DNA from: Actinacidiphila yeochonensis CN732
GTDB taxonomy: Bacteria; Actinomycetota; Actinomycetes; Streptomycetales; Streptomycetaceae
Reading direction: 5' to 3'
Assembly: GCF_000745345.1 (NCBI RefSeq)
Contig: NZ_JQNR01000003.1
Span: 620,001 to 684,000, forward strand
DNA: 64,000 nucleotides
Shown piece after piece: positions 1-9,414 of the stretch (its first letter is position 1; each line of letters starts with the position of its first letter). The notes beneath the pieces were generated by a model. It was not told the origin of the DNA. It made no database searches and worked only from the letters and a program-made list of their open reading frames with translations. The position numbers and the translations under genes were made by a program.

Positions 1-526
1 GCGCGCCCGCCACGTCCAGGAAGGGACCGAACCGGGCGCACCATTCACTGCGCGCGGCCTCGTCGGGGAAACCCTGGAAGATCGCCACCTCGGGATCTCT
101 CTCGCCCCAGCACCCCCATTTTCCGGATGCTCCGGTCAGCGCGACGACATTCGCCGAGATCGTGAGCGACTCCGCGAAGTCGCCGTCGCACTCGTAGCCG
201 ACCGCAGCCCAGTACCCGTCCTCACCTGCCTCGACGGACAGGGATACCGCCGGATATCCCAGCCTCTCGCGGAGGGAGAAACCGTCGCGGTCCGGTTCGA
301 GGACGAGGATGTCGATACGGTCGTCCCCGTGCCACCGGGCCATCGCGCGGAGTGCCGGCCAGAGCTCCGGAGTGAGCAGCACGTCGAACTCACAGAACAA
401 CGCGTCCCCCGCCCGCTCCCTGAACGCCTGGCCAGGGAGCCTGGCATCGAGATCGAAGGTCACCGCGGCACGAGAGCGGATATCCAGGTATCCGCTCCGA
501 TCGACGACCGCGTCGATCTCCGCCAT
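1..526 (-). CDS. Partial hypothetical protein, C-terminus beyond left edge
   Basis: About 175 codons are visible from an ATG whose first base is 526; the gene runs off the window without a stop. The start begins MAEIDAVVDRSGYLD and the protein is acidic and tryptophan-rich (for example GKWGCWGERD). I recognise no family. The ATG overlaps the stop of the next gene upstream as ATGA, so the two are almost certainly co-translated. Codon use is typical of the window, which supports a real gene. Small acidic paired proteins of this kind are often immunity or structural partners, but nothing here proves that. Confidence 0.7.
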   Translation of the reverse strand, partial: MAEIDAVVDRSGYLDIRSRAAVTFDLDARLPGQAFRERAGDALFCEFDVLLTPELWPALRAMARWHGDDRIDILVLEPDRDGFSLRERLGYPAVSLSVEAGEDGYWAAVGYECDGDFAESLTISANVVALTGASGKWGCWGERDPEVAIFQGFPDEAARSEWCARFGPFLDVAGA

Positions 527-912
527 CAGTCCTCACCCAACCCGTTCTCGATGTGCGTGGCTTCCCCGGCCCTGGCGCCGGCCTCACATCCGGCCTCACG
601 ACGGTGGCGGCCCCCGCGGAGCCGGCCGGTCAGGTCCGCCAGAGCCTGCCGCAGGTCCCGGGCAGAGGCCAGGTCGCGATGCTCACACTCGACCTGGCCC
701 GTCGCGATCACGCCGTACTCCAGTTCCGCCTCACCGGTGTCCCACACCGTCAACCGGCCCACGGCCCGCGGACCGTCCAGCGCCACGGTCATACTCGCCT
801 TGGCCCACCCGGACGGGGACTCGTCCACGTGCACCACGATGCCCTCGGCGGCAAGCGGCACGGCTCGACCGGCGACCCAGGCGCTCAGCGCGGGCAGCAG
901 CGGCTGGTCCAC
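526..912 (-). CDS. Hypothetical protein, 128 aa
   Basis: The start is set at a GTG (912) preceded by a GAGAGGGG ribosome-binding site; the longer upstream reading is arginine-rich out-of-frame-looking sequence and was discarded. The protein begins VDQPLLPALSAWVAGRAV and contains LTVWDTGEAELEYGVI, which looks like a small beta-rich domain, followed by a helical tail (DLASARDLRQALADLTGRL). No family is recognised. It overlaps the next gene by four bases (ATGA), so the two form one transcription unit. Function unknown. Confidence 0.65.
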   Translation of the reverse strand: MDQPLLPALSAWVAGRAVPLAAEGIVVHVDESPSGWAKASMTVALDGPRAVGRLTVWDTGEAELEYGVIATGQVECEHRDLASARDLRQALADLTGRLRGGRHRREAGCEAGARAGEATHIENGLGED

Positions 913-1063
913 GGTCGTCCCCTCTCCATCAGCCGCCGGATGTCCGACCCGGTCGGGCACTTGCGGCACCGCGGCACCGCGGCACCGACAGCTTCGGCAC
1001 GCTACGCCACGGGCACGCCGACGACGCCGCGGGGGCTCCCCTGGCACTGGCCGCGGCCTGTCC

Positions 1064-1534
1064 TCACGGCTCTCCCACCCCGACGAACTCCAACACGGCG
1101 GCCGACAGACGCTCTCCGCAGACCGGGCACGCCGACTGGAACGCGTGCACACGTGAACGGGCCAGGGAGTCGGAGAACAACGGCAGAACCGGGTCCAGGG
1201 CCACCACGCGCAGGTACGCCCCGCACGGCTGGTGCCTCATACCGAGAGCCTCACCGACGACGGCGCCGGCGAAGTCGGCCTCGGTCGCCGTACCCGCCGC
1301 GACCCGCGCGTCCAGGGCCGCGAGGTCGCTCCCGTCACTCCAGTGGAGGCAGAAGCGGGCGAGCGGCCACGTCGGGAGGACCCTCACCACGATGCGGCGC
1401 ATCCGCGGATGATCGGCGAGCAGACGGTCTTCCGGCTCACGGAAGCCGTCGACCGGCTCGTCGGCACGGATCACCTCCCCCTTCCGGAAGTAGCGGGCCT
1501 CCAGGGCGCGGAACGTCACCGCCAGCCCGTCCAC
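1064..1534 (-). CDS. Hypothetical protein, 156 aa, with one CxxC pair
   Basis: A GTG start at 1534 is chosen because GAGGTGG lies six bases upstream; the open frame continues further but loses protein-like composition. The protein has the segments VTFRALEARYFRKGEVI and LPTWPLARFCLHWSDGSD and a C-terminal CPVCGE pair near residue 140. A single CxxC is not enough to claim a zinc ribbon. It lies 151 bases upstream of the two-gene unit at 1-912 on the same strand and probably belongs to the same cluster. No family recognised. Confidence 0.6.
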   Translation of the reverse strand: MDGLAVTFRALEARYFRKGEVIRADEPVDGFREPEDRLLADHPRMRRIVVRVLPTWPLARFCLHWSDGSDLAALDARVAAGTATEADFAGAVVGEALGMRHQPCGAYLRVVALDPVLPLFSDSLARSRVHAFQSACPVCGERLSAAVLEFVGVGEP

Positions 1535-1747
1535 AGCTCCACCTCGATCATGTTCGAAACCAGTGCCCCGCTCCCGCCCGAGCGCGCCCACGTCAGCGCC
1601 TACGGCGGCGAGCGCGACTCGCCCCACGTCCACGTCCACGACCTTGGCGAGGAGCGGTGAGAACGGTGAGAGCGGCAGGGTGCCACGCGCGGATGGGCAG
1701 TGCCCTTAATCTGGTGGGAGACAGCAGCCTACGTGCAGCGACGGGGG

Positions 1748-2035
1748 ATGACGATGACCAGTGCACCTGGTGACGTTCCGCGTCCGTCCGGGTCTGCGAC
1801 GACAGCACACCCGCTACGGACAATTCGCGATATCCGGGAGTCGTTGCCGGAGGATCAAGCCCGGCACTTCGACGCCGAGCTCGCAGACACGGAGCTGGAG
1901 GCGCTCCCGGAGATGCTGAGCCGATGGATCCGACTGGCCACTGACAGTTTCGAAGATTTCTTGCTGTCCCAACCCTTCGAAGGGCTGGAGTTCGGCGCAC
2001 GCTCCTACGATGACGACCCGGTAGGCGATAGGTGA
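1748..2035 (+). CDS. Putative antitoxin of a type II toxin-antitoxin pair
   Basis: A 95-aa acidic protein encoded directly upstream of a PIN-domain toxin and overlapping it by four bases (GTGA). ATG 1748 and ATG 1754 are both possible starts, sharing a GGGGG ribosome-binding stretch. The C-terminal half (IRESLPEDQARHFDAEL, then EMLSRWIRLATDSFEDFL) is helical and acidic, as expected for a toxin-neutralising tail. I do not recognise a classical VapB AbrB, RHH or Phd DNA-binding fold, so the call rests on context and size. By analogy the pair is probably autoregulated, but no operator was identified. Confidence 0.7.
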   Translation: MTMTSAPGDVPRPSGSATTAHPLRTIRDIRESLPEDQARHFDAELADTELEALPEMLSRWIRLATDSFEDFLLSQPFEGLEFGARSYDDDPVGDR

Positions 2036-2460
2036 TCTACCTGCTGGACACGAACGTCGTCGCGGAACTCACCACGCGCCTGCGACCTGATCCTTGCGTG
2101 GTGGCGTGGCTGCGATCAACACCGCGCCCCAACCGCTTCCTGAGCGTCATCACCATCGCCGAGATCGAAGCCGGCGTGACGGCCACGCCAGACCGCGCAC
2201 GGCAAGCGCGGTATGCCGCGGTCCTCGCAGCTGCCCGACAGGAATACCGCGACCGTATCGCGCCGATCGGCGAACGTGAGGCCACGGCCTACCTCGCTGT
2301 CCACAAAGCACTGAAGGCAGCCGGGACGAACATCGACCCGCCGGACGCGCTCATCGCCGCCACCGCGCTTGCCAACAACTGGACTGTGGCGAGCCGCAAT
2401 ATCAGGCACTTGGAGCGAACTGGCGCCGTAGTGGTCAACCCGTGGGACTTCAGCGCCTAG
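2032..2460 (+). CDS. PIN-domain ribonuclease toxin, VapC/FitB type
   Basis: This 142-aa protein has the PIN-domain layout: YLLDTNVVAEL with the first catalytic Asp at residue 6, an ITIAEIEAG segment supplying an acidic residue, and PPDALIAATAL with a third. The C-terminal ASRNIRHLERTG followed by NPW matches the FitB/VapC ending, but the usual Asp of the RNxxDF motif is His here. Family members are Mg-dependent ribonucleases that cut tRNA or rRNA. It starts at GTG 2032 inside the stop of the upstream gene, so toxin synthesis is coupled to antitoxin synthesis. Confidence 0.9.
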   Translation: MIYLLDTNVVAELTTRLRPDPCVVAWLRSTPRPNRFLSVITIAEIEAGVTATPDRARQARYAAVLAAARQEYRDRIAPIGEREATAYLAVHKALKAAGTNIDPPDALIAATALANNWTVASRNIRHLERTGAVVVNPWDFSA

Positions 2461-3135
2461 CAAGGTCGATGTCCGCAGGGACCCGGAGAAGCACGTTCAT
2501 CGTGGCGGGTGGCTCGGCGGGCGGTCGTGGGCATACGCGGACGGTGGACGGGCGCTGTCCGGAGGTCATCCTCTCAACGTCGTGGTCCGCTCAGGTGTCA
2601 GCCCTGTACAGCGGCCGCTGGGGTCCGCGGTCGAGGAGCCGCTCCACTCCGATCCGAACGCCACCGCTACCACCACCGCCACCGCCACCGGATGGTTCCG
2701 GTGCCGGACAGGCCGGTGCCGGACACTCTCATGTCGTCTCCGGCCGGGTCGCCGGCCCCGGTGGGTCCGGGTTCCCGCTCCGGCCTGGAGGGCGCAGTGT
2801 CTCGGCTCGGTGACGGGTCCGTGACGGGTCCGTGACGGGCGCGGCGTGGTGATCGGCGGGCTCGGGCGTGATCGGTAGACTCGCCAGCGTTTCTGGGCAA
2901 GCGCCCGATGTGGGCGTGTCGTCGCAGGTGGCGGTGGGACCGCGCGGTGTCGGACGGCGGGTTGTCGGCTGTACCGCCCGGGACGCGGGTCGGCCGCCCT
3001 CGGCGCGGGCCGCGCCTCCGCCGGTTGGACCGACCGGTCGGCGTTCGGCAGCCGGGAATGCGACCGCTGGGCCAGGGGTTCCCGGGTTCAGGGGTCTGTC
3101 AGCGAACAGCAGCAAGCACGGGGAGCACGGGAGAC
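2461..3135. other. Intergenic stretch, 675 bp, no gene supported
   Basis: Several open frames cross this stretch, but all are low-complexity (runs of Gly, Ser, Pro, Arg) and none has a convincing ribosome-binding site or protein-like composition. It contains a CCACCG-type triplet run near 2660-2690, an 11-bp tandem repeat at 2810-2840, and a TAGACT hexamer at 2876-2881 that could be a -10 element for the small ORF or kinase downstream. No partner -35 is clear. Confidence 0.5.
2810..2840. repeat. 11-bp tandem repeat, about 2.8 copies
   Basis: The unit GTGACGGGTCC occurs at 2810 and 2821, with a truncated copy from 2832. It lies in non-coding sequence upstream of the sensor kinase. Confidence 0.8.
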
Positions 3136-3264
3136 ATGTCGGACGCACGCACGGCCGAGCACGCCGAGGACACCGCGGGACGGCACCGCGGGTCGGCCTC
3201 GAACGACGACGCCGAGACCGCCGCACCGCACGGGCGGCACCGCCGCGACGAGAACGGCGACTGA
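3136..3264 (+). CDS. Small hydrophilic ORF, 42 aa
   Basis: ATG 3136 follows a GGGAG ribosome-binding site, and the frame ends at TGA 3262-3264. The product (MSDARTAEHAEDT at the start, APHGRHRRDENGD at the end) is very hydrophilic, with a basic GRHRR motif near the end and no membrane segment. The G/C preference at third codon positions and the ribosome-binding site argue for a real small protein. A strong hairpin lies 45 bases after the stop. Function is unknown. It could instead be a leader ORF for the kinase downstream. Confidence 0.45.
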   Translation: MSDARTAEHAEDTAGRHRGSASNDDAETAAPHGRHRRDENGD

Positions 3265-3309
3265 CCGGGCCGCTCGCACGGGGCCGGGCAGTGACCGGCC
3301 GCGACCGGC

Positions 3310-3357
3310 CGGACGGCGGTGGTCCAGGGCTCTCGGGCCCCGGACCGCCGCCGTCCG
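3310..3357 (+). terminator. Hairpin after the small ORF
   Basis: Inverted repeat with 16-bp arms (3310-3325 and 3342-3357, one mismatch) and a 16-base loop, containing GGACGGCGG and its complement. There is no T-run, which is usual in Streptomyces. It separates the small ORF at 3136 from the kinase gene. Confidence 0.5.
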
Positions 3358-3572
3358 CTGTTCCGGCCCTCGTGTCCGGCCTCGCGCGTCCGCCCGGGGC
3401 AACGTGGCCCGAGGGTTGGGTACCGTGGCCGGTGCTCCCCGCCCGGCGGCCCGCCCCGCCTGACCCGCGGGGCCCGCGTCCCCGGAGTGGGCGCCGGCCC
3501 GGCCGTGGCGGCGGGGCCGGGTGCCGTGGAGAGCGCGGCGCCGTACGGGGACCTGGACGGGGACGGCAAGCA

Positions 3573-4883
3573 GTGGACTCGACGACACCACGACCGACGA
3601 CACCACGACCGACAACGCCACCGCCTACCGGTGACAGAGGCGGCACAGGCGGCGCCGACGGCACCGCCACCGGGGAGTCGTCGGCCGTACGGCCGACGGG
3701 TCGGGCGTCCGGCCGGGACTGGTGGTGGCAGCGGACGAAGGACTTCGACGAGGAGGTCGACCGGCTCAAGGCCCCGGACGGCAACGCGCTGCTGGGGTGG
3801 CTGCTGATGACGGCCGGCCCGGCCTCCGATCTGGCGCAGGGCCGCCTCGCCGACCCGTGGCCCGCCGTGGCCGGTCTGGCCCTCTTCTGCGTGCTGTACG
3901 TCACGGTGGTCCGTGCGGCGTTCAGCCCGCGGCTGGGCGGCGGCCCGGTGCCGTTCCGGCTGCTGTGCGCGCTGGGCGGGCTGACGCTGGCGCTGGGCCT
4001 GGCCTACGGCAGGAACTTCCTGCTGCTGTTCGTGCTGGTGGCGCTGGCCGCGGGCGCCGTCTCCCGCACCCGGCGCGGGATCGGGCTGATGCTGATCCCG
4101 ATCAGCGCCGCCGCCGGGGTCGCGTCCGCCGTGCACCACCAGGGGTTCTGGTCCACCGTGAGCCTGGCCTACGGCACGTTCCTGTCCGGGCTGGTGGTGT
4201 CGGTGATCATCACCCTCTTCCACTCGGTCAACCAGCTGAAGGCGACCCGGCAGGAGCTGGCGCGGGCGGCCGTGGCGCAGGAGCGGCTGCGTTTCTCCCG
4301 CGACCTGCACGACCTGCTCGGCCACACCCTGTCGGTGGTCGTGGTGAAGTCCGAGGCGGCGCAGCGGCTGGCCCACCGCGACCTGGACGCGGCGCTGGCA
4401 CAGGTCGCCGACATCGAGTCGGTCGGCCGGCAGGCGCTGACCGAGATCCGCGAGGCGGTCACCGGCTACCGCGAGGGCAGCCTGTCCACCGAGCTGGACC
4501 GGGCCCGCTCCGTGCTGGCCGCCTCGGATGTCGAGGTCGAGGTGCGCGAGTCGGGGCCGCCGCTGCCGCCGCGGACCGAGGCGCTGCTGGGCTGGGTGGT
4601 GCGCGAGGGTGTCACGAACGTGGTGCGGCACAGCGGCGCCTCGCGGACGGTCGTCGAGCTGCGTACCGAGGGCGGTGTGGCCCGGCTGACCATCACCGAC
4701 GACGGCTGCGGCTGCCCGGGCCCCGCCGCGCCGGGCGTGCACCGGACGGGAACGGGCCTGCGCGGGCTGTCCGAGCGGCTGGCGGCGGCCGGCGGCTCGC
4801 TCGCCTCGGGTCCCGCGCCGGGCGGCGGGTTCCAGGTGCGGGCGGAGCTGCCGGTGGGGCCGTCACAGGACGGCTCGCCGTAG
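3573..4883 (+). CDS. Sensor histidine kinase, DesK/NarL type (HisKA_3 + HATPase)
   Basis: Predicted 436 aa from GTG 3573, which has GGGGACGG upstream; the much longer open frame upstream is low-complexity. A proline/threonine-rich N-terminal tail is followed by about six membrane segments (roughly residues 75-225). A HisKA_3 dimerisation domain follows, with phospho-acceptor His about residue 246 in SRDLHDLLGHTLSVV. The ATPase domain has the N-box REGVTNVVRHS, the G1 motif DDGCG and the G2 motif GTGLRGLSER. It should autophosphorylate and pass phosphate to a LuxR-type response regulator. No regulator gene lies on either side; the next gene is convergent and unrelated, so the partner is encoded elsewhere. 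Confidence 0.9.
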   Translation: MDSTTPRPTTPRPTTPPPTGDRGGTGGADGTATGESSAVRPTGRASGRDWWWQRTKDFDEEVDRLKAPDGNALLGWLLMTAGPASDLAQGRLADPWPAVAGLALFCVLYVTVVRAAFSPRLGGGPVPFRLLCALGGLTLALGLAYGRNFLLLFVLVALAAGAVSRTRRGIGLMLIPISAAAGVASAVHHQGFWSTVSLAYGTFLSGLVVSVIITLFHSVNQLKATRQELARAAVAQERLRFSRDLHDLLGHTLSVVVVKSEAAQRLAHRDLDAALAQVADIESVGRQALTEIREAVTGYREGSLSTELDRARSVLAASDVEVEVRESGPPLPPRTEALLGWVVREGVTNVVRHSGASRTVVELRTEGGVARLTITDDGCGCPGPAAPGVHRTGTGLRGLSERLAAAGGSLASGPAPGGGFQVRAELPVGPSQDGSP

Positions 4884-4991
4884 GGCTCGGGTGCGGCCGG
4901 GACCGGGTAGTCCGCCGATCCGCCGATCCGGCACAACCTGACGCAACCTGACGCACTTGGCACGCCTGACGCCGCCTCAGTCGACGCGGTT

Positions 4992-5279
4992 TCAGGCGCG
5001 GTTGACCCGGCCCGCTACGGCGTGCGCGATCAGCAGGTAAACCGCCGCGGGCAGGCCGTAGTTGAGGATGGTGCGCCAGTCGTCGTTGTGGACGGTGAAC
5101 AGGTCGCGGGACCAGCCGGCGAGCCAGTCGGCCGCGTGGTGGACGTCCATGACCAGCTCGTTGCCGCGGTTGGCGTCGAGCAGGAAGAACAGGATCCACA
5201 GGATCAGGATGAGCGAAGCGATGTCTGCGGCGATGAGGATGATCACCGCGGCGGGGTTGCCGCCGTACCGTCTGGCCAT
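4992..5279 (-). CDS. Small integral membrane protein, 95 aa
   Basis: Start ATG 5279 (MARRYGGNPAAV) is preceded by an AAGAAGAG ribosome-binding site; the longer frame adds an unlikely basic leader. One strong membrane segment is visible at about residues 9-35 (IILIAADIASLILILWILFFLL) and a second weaker one near the C-terminus (YGLPAAVYLLIAHAVAG). Between them is DVHHAADWLAGWSRDLF. No family name is claimed; proteins like this are common single genes in Streptomyces. It is convergent with the kinase gene. Confidence 0.75.
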   Translation of the reverse strand: MARRYGGNPAAVIILIAADIASLILILWILFFLLDANRGNELVMDVHHAADWLAGWSRDLFTVHNDDWRTILNYGLPAAVYLLIAHAVAGRVNRA

Positions 5280-5400
5280 GAGGCTCTTCTTGCCGGAGCC
5301 CCCCGCCCGAAACCCGGGCTTTCGCACACCTGTTGCCGTCTCCTCGGGTCGCCCGGCGCGCGTCGCCGGTGCCCCTGGTGCGGCCCGCCGAAACGGAAAA

Positions 5401-5449
5401 GGCGGCGGGCCGCCCCCTGGTGAACCTGGTGAGGGGGCGGCCCGCCGCC
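5401..5449 (-). terminator. Strong Rho-independent terminator of the DUF5336-like gene
   Basis: Perfect 18-bp arms at 5401-5418 and 5432-5449 with a 13-base loop. On the minus strand the stem is followed by TTTTCCGTTT, a genuine T-rich tail. It lies 26 bases beyond the stop of the gene at 5475-6422. Confidence 0.9.
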
Positions 5450-5474
5450 GCGTTCCGTCGGGAGACGGACCGAA

Positions 5475-6422
5475 TCAGCCGCGCTGGATGCCGCTGCTGT
5501 CCTGGAGCACGCCGCGCCGGCCGTCCTGGGTCTGCGCGATGAGCGCCTGGCCGCGCTGGTCCACGGCCAGGTACCAAGTGCCGGGGGTGAGTTCGGCGAT
5601 CTGCCCGCCGCTGCCGTCCTCCGCGAAGAGCGGGCGCGGCACCGGGACGGCGAACCAGAACGCGGCGAAGTCCGCCGAGGACGGCTGCGCCTGCGCGGCC
5701 GGCGCCTGCTGCTGGGCCTGCGGAGCCTGGGCCTGGGCCTGGGCCTGAGCCGCGGCCTGGTCCTGGCCCGGGGCGGCGGCGGAACCGCCGTACGGGGGCT
5801 GCGGCGCCGGGGTCCCGCCGTAGGGGGGCTGCGGGGCCGGGGTGCCGTAAACGGGCTGCGTGGCGGCCGGGTTGGGGTAGCCGTAGCCGGCGCCGGCCTG
5901 CGGGTTCATGCCGAACTGCGGCTGCGCGCCGATCCCGTAGGGCTGCTGTTGCGGCTGCGGGGCGCTCACCAGCGGGGCCTTGAGCGCGGGGAGCCGGTTC
6001 GCCATGACGGCGGCCACGGCCAGCACCAGGCCGAAGACCAGCGTCAGCCACGCGCCCGCGCCCTTGCTGACACCGTTGTTGGCGCCGTCGGCGATGTTCG
6101 GGATGGCAGTGGAGAAGGCCGACCACAGGGCGGCCCAGCCGACGGTGACGGAGACCGCCGTGGACCACTGCTCCAGCGTCAGGCCGACGACCTGGCGGGC
6201 CGGCTGCTGGCGGTGCAGGACGAGCAGCAGCGCCGCCGCCAGCGCGCCCAGCGTCACGGACGGCAGGATCGGGAACAGGCCCGCGCTCCAGGAGTTCACC
6301 GACTTGTCGTGCCCGAGGACGCCCGCGTCGAAGCTGAAGAACGGCAGGAACGAGGAGATCAGGAGCAGCACCGCGGCTCCGATCACCGCGCCGTCTCCTC
6401 GGGTCAGGGAGCGGATGTTCAC
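5475..6422 (-). CDS. DUF5336-like membrane protein, 315 aa
   Basis: Four membrane segments occupy about residues 10-150 (for example VIGAAVLLLISSFLPFFSF and LTLVFGLVLAVAAVMA). They are followed by a Gln/Pro/Ala-rich linker with repeats such as APQPPYGG and AQAQAQAQ (about 155-250) and a C-terminal domain (FAAFWFAVPVPRPLF). This layout matches the actinobacterial DUF5336 / 34-kDa antigen-like family of unknown function; the assignment is from architecture, not a search. The gene is monocistronic, with a strong terminator directly downstream. Confidence 0.7.
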   Translation of the reverse strand: MNIRSLTRGDGAVIGAAVLLLISSFLPFFSFDAGVLGHDKSVNSWSAGLFPILPSVTLGALAAALLLVLHRQQPARQVVGLTLEQWSTAVSVTVGWAALWSAFSTAIPNIADGANNGVSKGAGAWLTLVFGLVLAVAAVMANRLPALKAPLVSAPQPQQQPYGIGAQPQFGMNPQAGAGYGYPNPAATQPVYGTPAPQPPYGGTPAPQPPYGGSAAAPGQDQAAAQAQAQAQAPQAQQQAPAAQAQPSSADFAAFWFAVPVPRPLFAEDGSGGQIAELTPGTWYLAVDQRGQALIAQTQDGRRGVLQDSSGIQRG

Positions 6423-6569
6423 GTCAGGTCCTGTCCTTTGCGGTTCGTTTGCGGTCCGGTGGCCTGTACAAGGGCGCCGAACGCGGTGCCCATCGTACGG
6501 GTGCCGCCTTGGACCGGTTGGCCGGTCCGCGCTTTGGTGCGCGATTCGGTTGCGGCTGCTACGGGCCCG

Positions 6570-7505
6570 TCACCCCTTCCCTGGCGGGGCGCCCTGGTCG
6601 GGGCGGTCGAGGAAGGCGGTGAGCCCGTTCGCGATCCCCTCGGCGGCGCGCTGCCGCCAGGCGGGGTCGGTCAGGGACGCGGCGTCGCGCGCGTTGCGCA
6701 TGTTGCCGCACTCGATGAACACCTTGGGCACCGTGGAGAGGTTGAGCCCGCCGAGGTCGCCGCGGACCATGAGGCCCTTGCCGCCGCCGAGGTAGTCCGC
6801 GAACGGCTCGCCGGTGGCGGCCTTGAAGTCGGCCCGCAGGTCGTCCGCCAGCCGCAGCGAGGGCGCCGCGATGGCACGGGTGTCGGCGGCACCCTCGTGC
6901 AGCGACTCGGGCGCGATCACGTGGAAGCCGCGGTCGGCGGCCGGAGCGCCGTCGGCGTGGATGGAGAGCGCCACGTCGGCGTGGGCCCGGTTGCCGATCT
7001 CGGCGCGCTCGTCCACGCACGGCCCCCAGGGCCGGTCACCGTTCTGGGTGAGGACGACCTTGGCACCGCGGGCGGCGAGGATCGCGCGCACCCGCCGGGA
7101 CACGTCCAGGGTGTACGACGCCTCCGGGTAGCCGGCGTCGGTCTCGGTGCCGGTGGTGTCGCACTCCTTGCGGTTGGTGCCGATGCCGACCAGGCTGTCG
7201 ATCTCCTTGGTGTGCAGGTGGTTCGTCGGATTGTGCCCGGGGTCGAGGACGACGGTCCGGCCGGCCAGCGGAAGCTCTTCGGCCCTGGCGCCGGGCGAGG
7301 CCGACGAGGCTGCGTGGGAGGCGGTGGCGGACGGCCCGGCCGAGGCGAGGGTGCCGCCGGCCGCGTCAGCGGCGTCCTGCCCGCCGGCGCCGGTGCCAGT
7401 ACCGGCCGCGCCGCAGCCGCTCAGGAGGACGAGCGCCGCCACCGCGGCCGCCACGGCGGGGGCTCCGCCGCCACGGCCGCCCCCGTGCGACTCGTTGCTG
7501 GACAC
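6570..7505 (-). CDS. N-acetylmuramoyl-L-alanine amidase, lipoprotein (Amidase_3)
   Basis: 311 aa with a lipoprotein signal peptide ending LLSGC (Cys 31), then a Gly/Ala-rich linker and an Amidase_3 domain. The zinc-site and catalytic pattern is present: LDPGHN (His), YPEASYTLDV (Glu), SIHADG (His) and FIECGNM (catalytic Glu). The enzyme cleaves the bond between MurNAc and the stem-peptide L-Ala and should act outside the cell, anchored in the membrane. It is the last gene of a leftward run, 43 bases after the methyltransferase gene, so it may be read with that gene. Confidence 0.92.
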   Translation of the reverse strand: MSSNESHGGGRGGGAPAVAAAVAALVLLSGCGAAGTGTGAGGQDAADAAGGTLASAGPSATASHAASSASPGARAEELPLAGRTVVLDPGHNPTNHLHTKEIDSLVGIGTNRKECDTTGTETDAGYPEASYTLDVSRRVRAILAARGAKVVLTQNGDRPWGPCVDERAEIGNRAHADVALSIHADGAPAADRGFHVIAPESLHEGAADTRAIAAPSLRLADDLRADFKAATGEPFADYLGGGKGLMVRGDLGGLNLSTVPKVFIECGNMRNARDAASLTDPAWRQRAAEGIANGLTAFLDRPDQGAPPGKG

Positions 7506-7548
7506 GCCCGCGACTCTATCGGCCCGCGCCGGTGCCGTGCACCCGGCG

Positions 7549-8331
<783 letters not shown>

Positions 8332-9414
8332 TCAGCAGCACTCCGGGGCGAGGCCGACCGGGAGCCGGTCGGCGGCGAAGACCGACGCGGTCGGCTCGTC
8401 CCCGCACAGCGCGGCCACCGCGAGGATGACCGCGGCCGCCGTCCAACTGGTGCGCTCCTCGGGCCAGAAGGCGTCGTCGGTGTAGACGTGGCCGGTCCAG
8501 TAGAGGCCGTCCTCGGCGCGCAGTTGCTGGATGTCGGTGAGGATGCCCAGCGCCTGGTCGGAGCGGCCCACCGCCCAGAGGGCGAGGGCGAGTTCGGCGG
8601 ACTCGCCGCCGGTCACCCACGGGTTGGGGACGACGCAGCGCACCCCGCGGCCGGGCACCACGAAGCGGGCGAAGCCCTCGTCGAGCCGCCGCTCGGCGCG
8701 CGGGCCGCGCAGGGTGCCGGTGAGCACCGGGTAGTACCAGTCCATGGAGTAGCGGGACTTGTCGAGGAACCGCTCGGGGTGGCGGCGCACCGCGTGGCCG
8801 AGCATGCCGGTGGCCAGCTCCCAGTCGGGCTGCGGTTCGCCGCGGTGCTCGGCCAGCGCCAGGGCGCAGCGCAGCGCCTGGTGGACGGAGGAGCTGCCGG
8901 TGAGCAGCGCGTCGGACACCACCGTGCCGTCGGCGTCGCGCCGCCAGCCGATCTGGCCGCCGGGCTGCTGGAGGGCGAGCACGTACTCGACGGCGGCCCG
9001 GACGGTGGGCCAGATCCGGTCGGCGAACGCGTCGTCGCCGGTGGCGAGGAGGTGGTGCCAGGCGCCGACGGCCACGTAGGCGCAGAAGTTGGACTCCACG
9101 CCAAGGTCCGTGGGGCGGGCGGCGTCGCCGTCCTGGTAGGCGGCGTACCAGGAGCCGTCGGGGTTCTGGTGGCGGGCCAGCCACTCGTAGGCGGCGCCGG
9201 CCCGTTCGTGCTCGCCGGCGGCGTCCAGCGCCATCGCGGCCTCGGTGTGGTCCCACGGGTCGAGGTGGTGGCCGCGGAACCACGGGATGGCGCCGTCCTC
9301 GCGCTGGAGGCCGGCGAGGGCCGCGACGGTCTGCTCGGCCTGCTCGGCCGTGAGTACTCCGGGCAGTTCGAGCCGTTCGGTCCTGCGGCCCTGGCCGGGG
9401 CCCGGTGGGGTCAC
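8332..9414 (-). CDS. Alpha/alpha-toroid protein (prenyltransferase/terpene-cyclase-like fold), 360 aa
   Basis: GTG 9414 overlaps the stop of the upstream methyltransferase (GTGA). The protein is a series of helical repeats with toroid-type turns: QREDGAIPWF, HQNPDGSWY, QQPGGQIGW and EDGLYWTG. Similar Streptomyces proteins are often labelled prenyltransferase, but the DxDD or QW motifs of squalene-hopene cyclases are not clear. A glycan-active toroid is an alternative. It is the third gene of the glycosyltransferase-methyltransferase unit below a KstR-type operator, which hints at lipid or isoprenoid glycoside metabolism. Confidence 0.75.
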   Translation of the reverse strand: MTPPGPGQGRRTERLELPGVLTAEQAEQTVAALAGLQREDGAIPWFRGHHLDPWDHTEAAMALDAAGEHERAGAAYEWLARHQNPDGSWYAAYQDGDAARPTDLGVESNFCAYVAVGAWHHLLATGDDAFADRIWPTVRAAVEYVLALQQPGGQIGWRRDADGTVVSDALLTGSSSVHQALRCALALAEHRGEPQPDWELATGMLGHAVRRHPERFLDKSRYSMDWYYPVLTGTLRGPRAERRLDEGFARFVVPGRGVRCVVPNPWVTGGESAELALALWAVGRSDQALGILTDIQQLRAEDGLYWTGHVYTDDAFWPEERTSWTAAAVILAVAALCGDEPTASVFAADRLPVGLAPECC

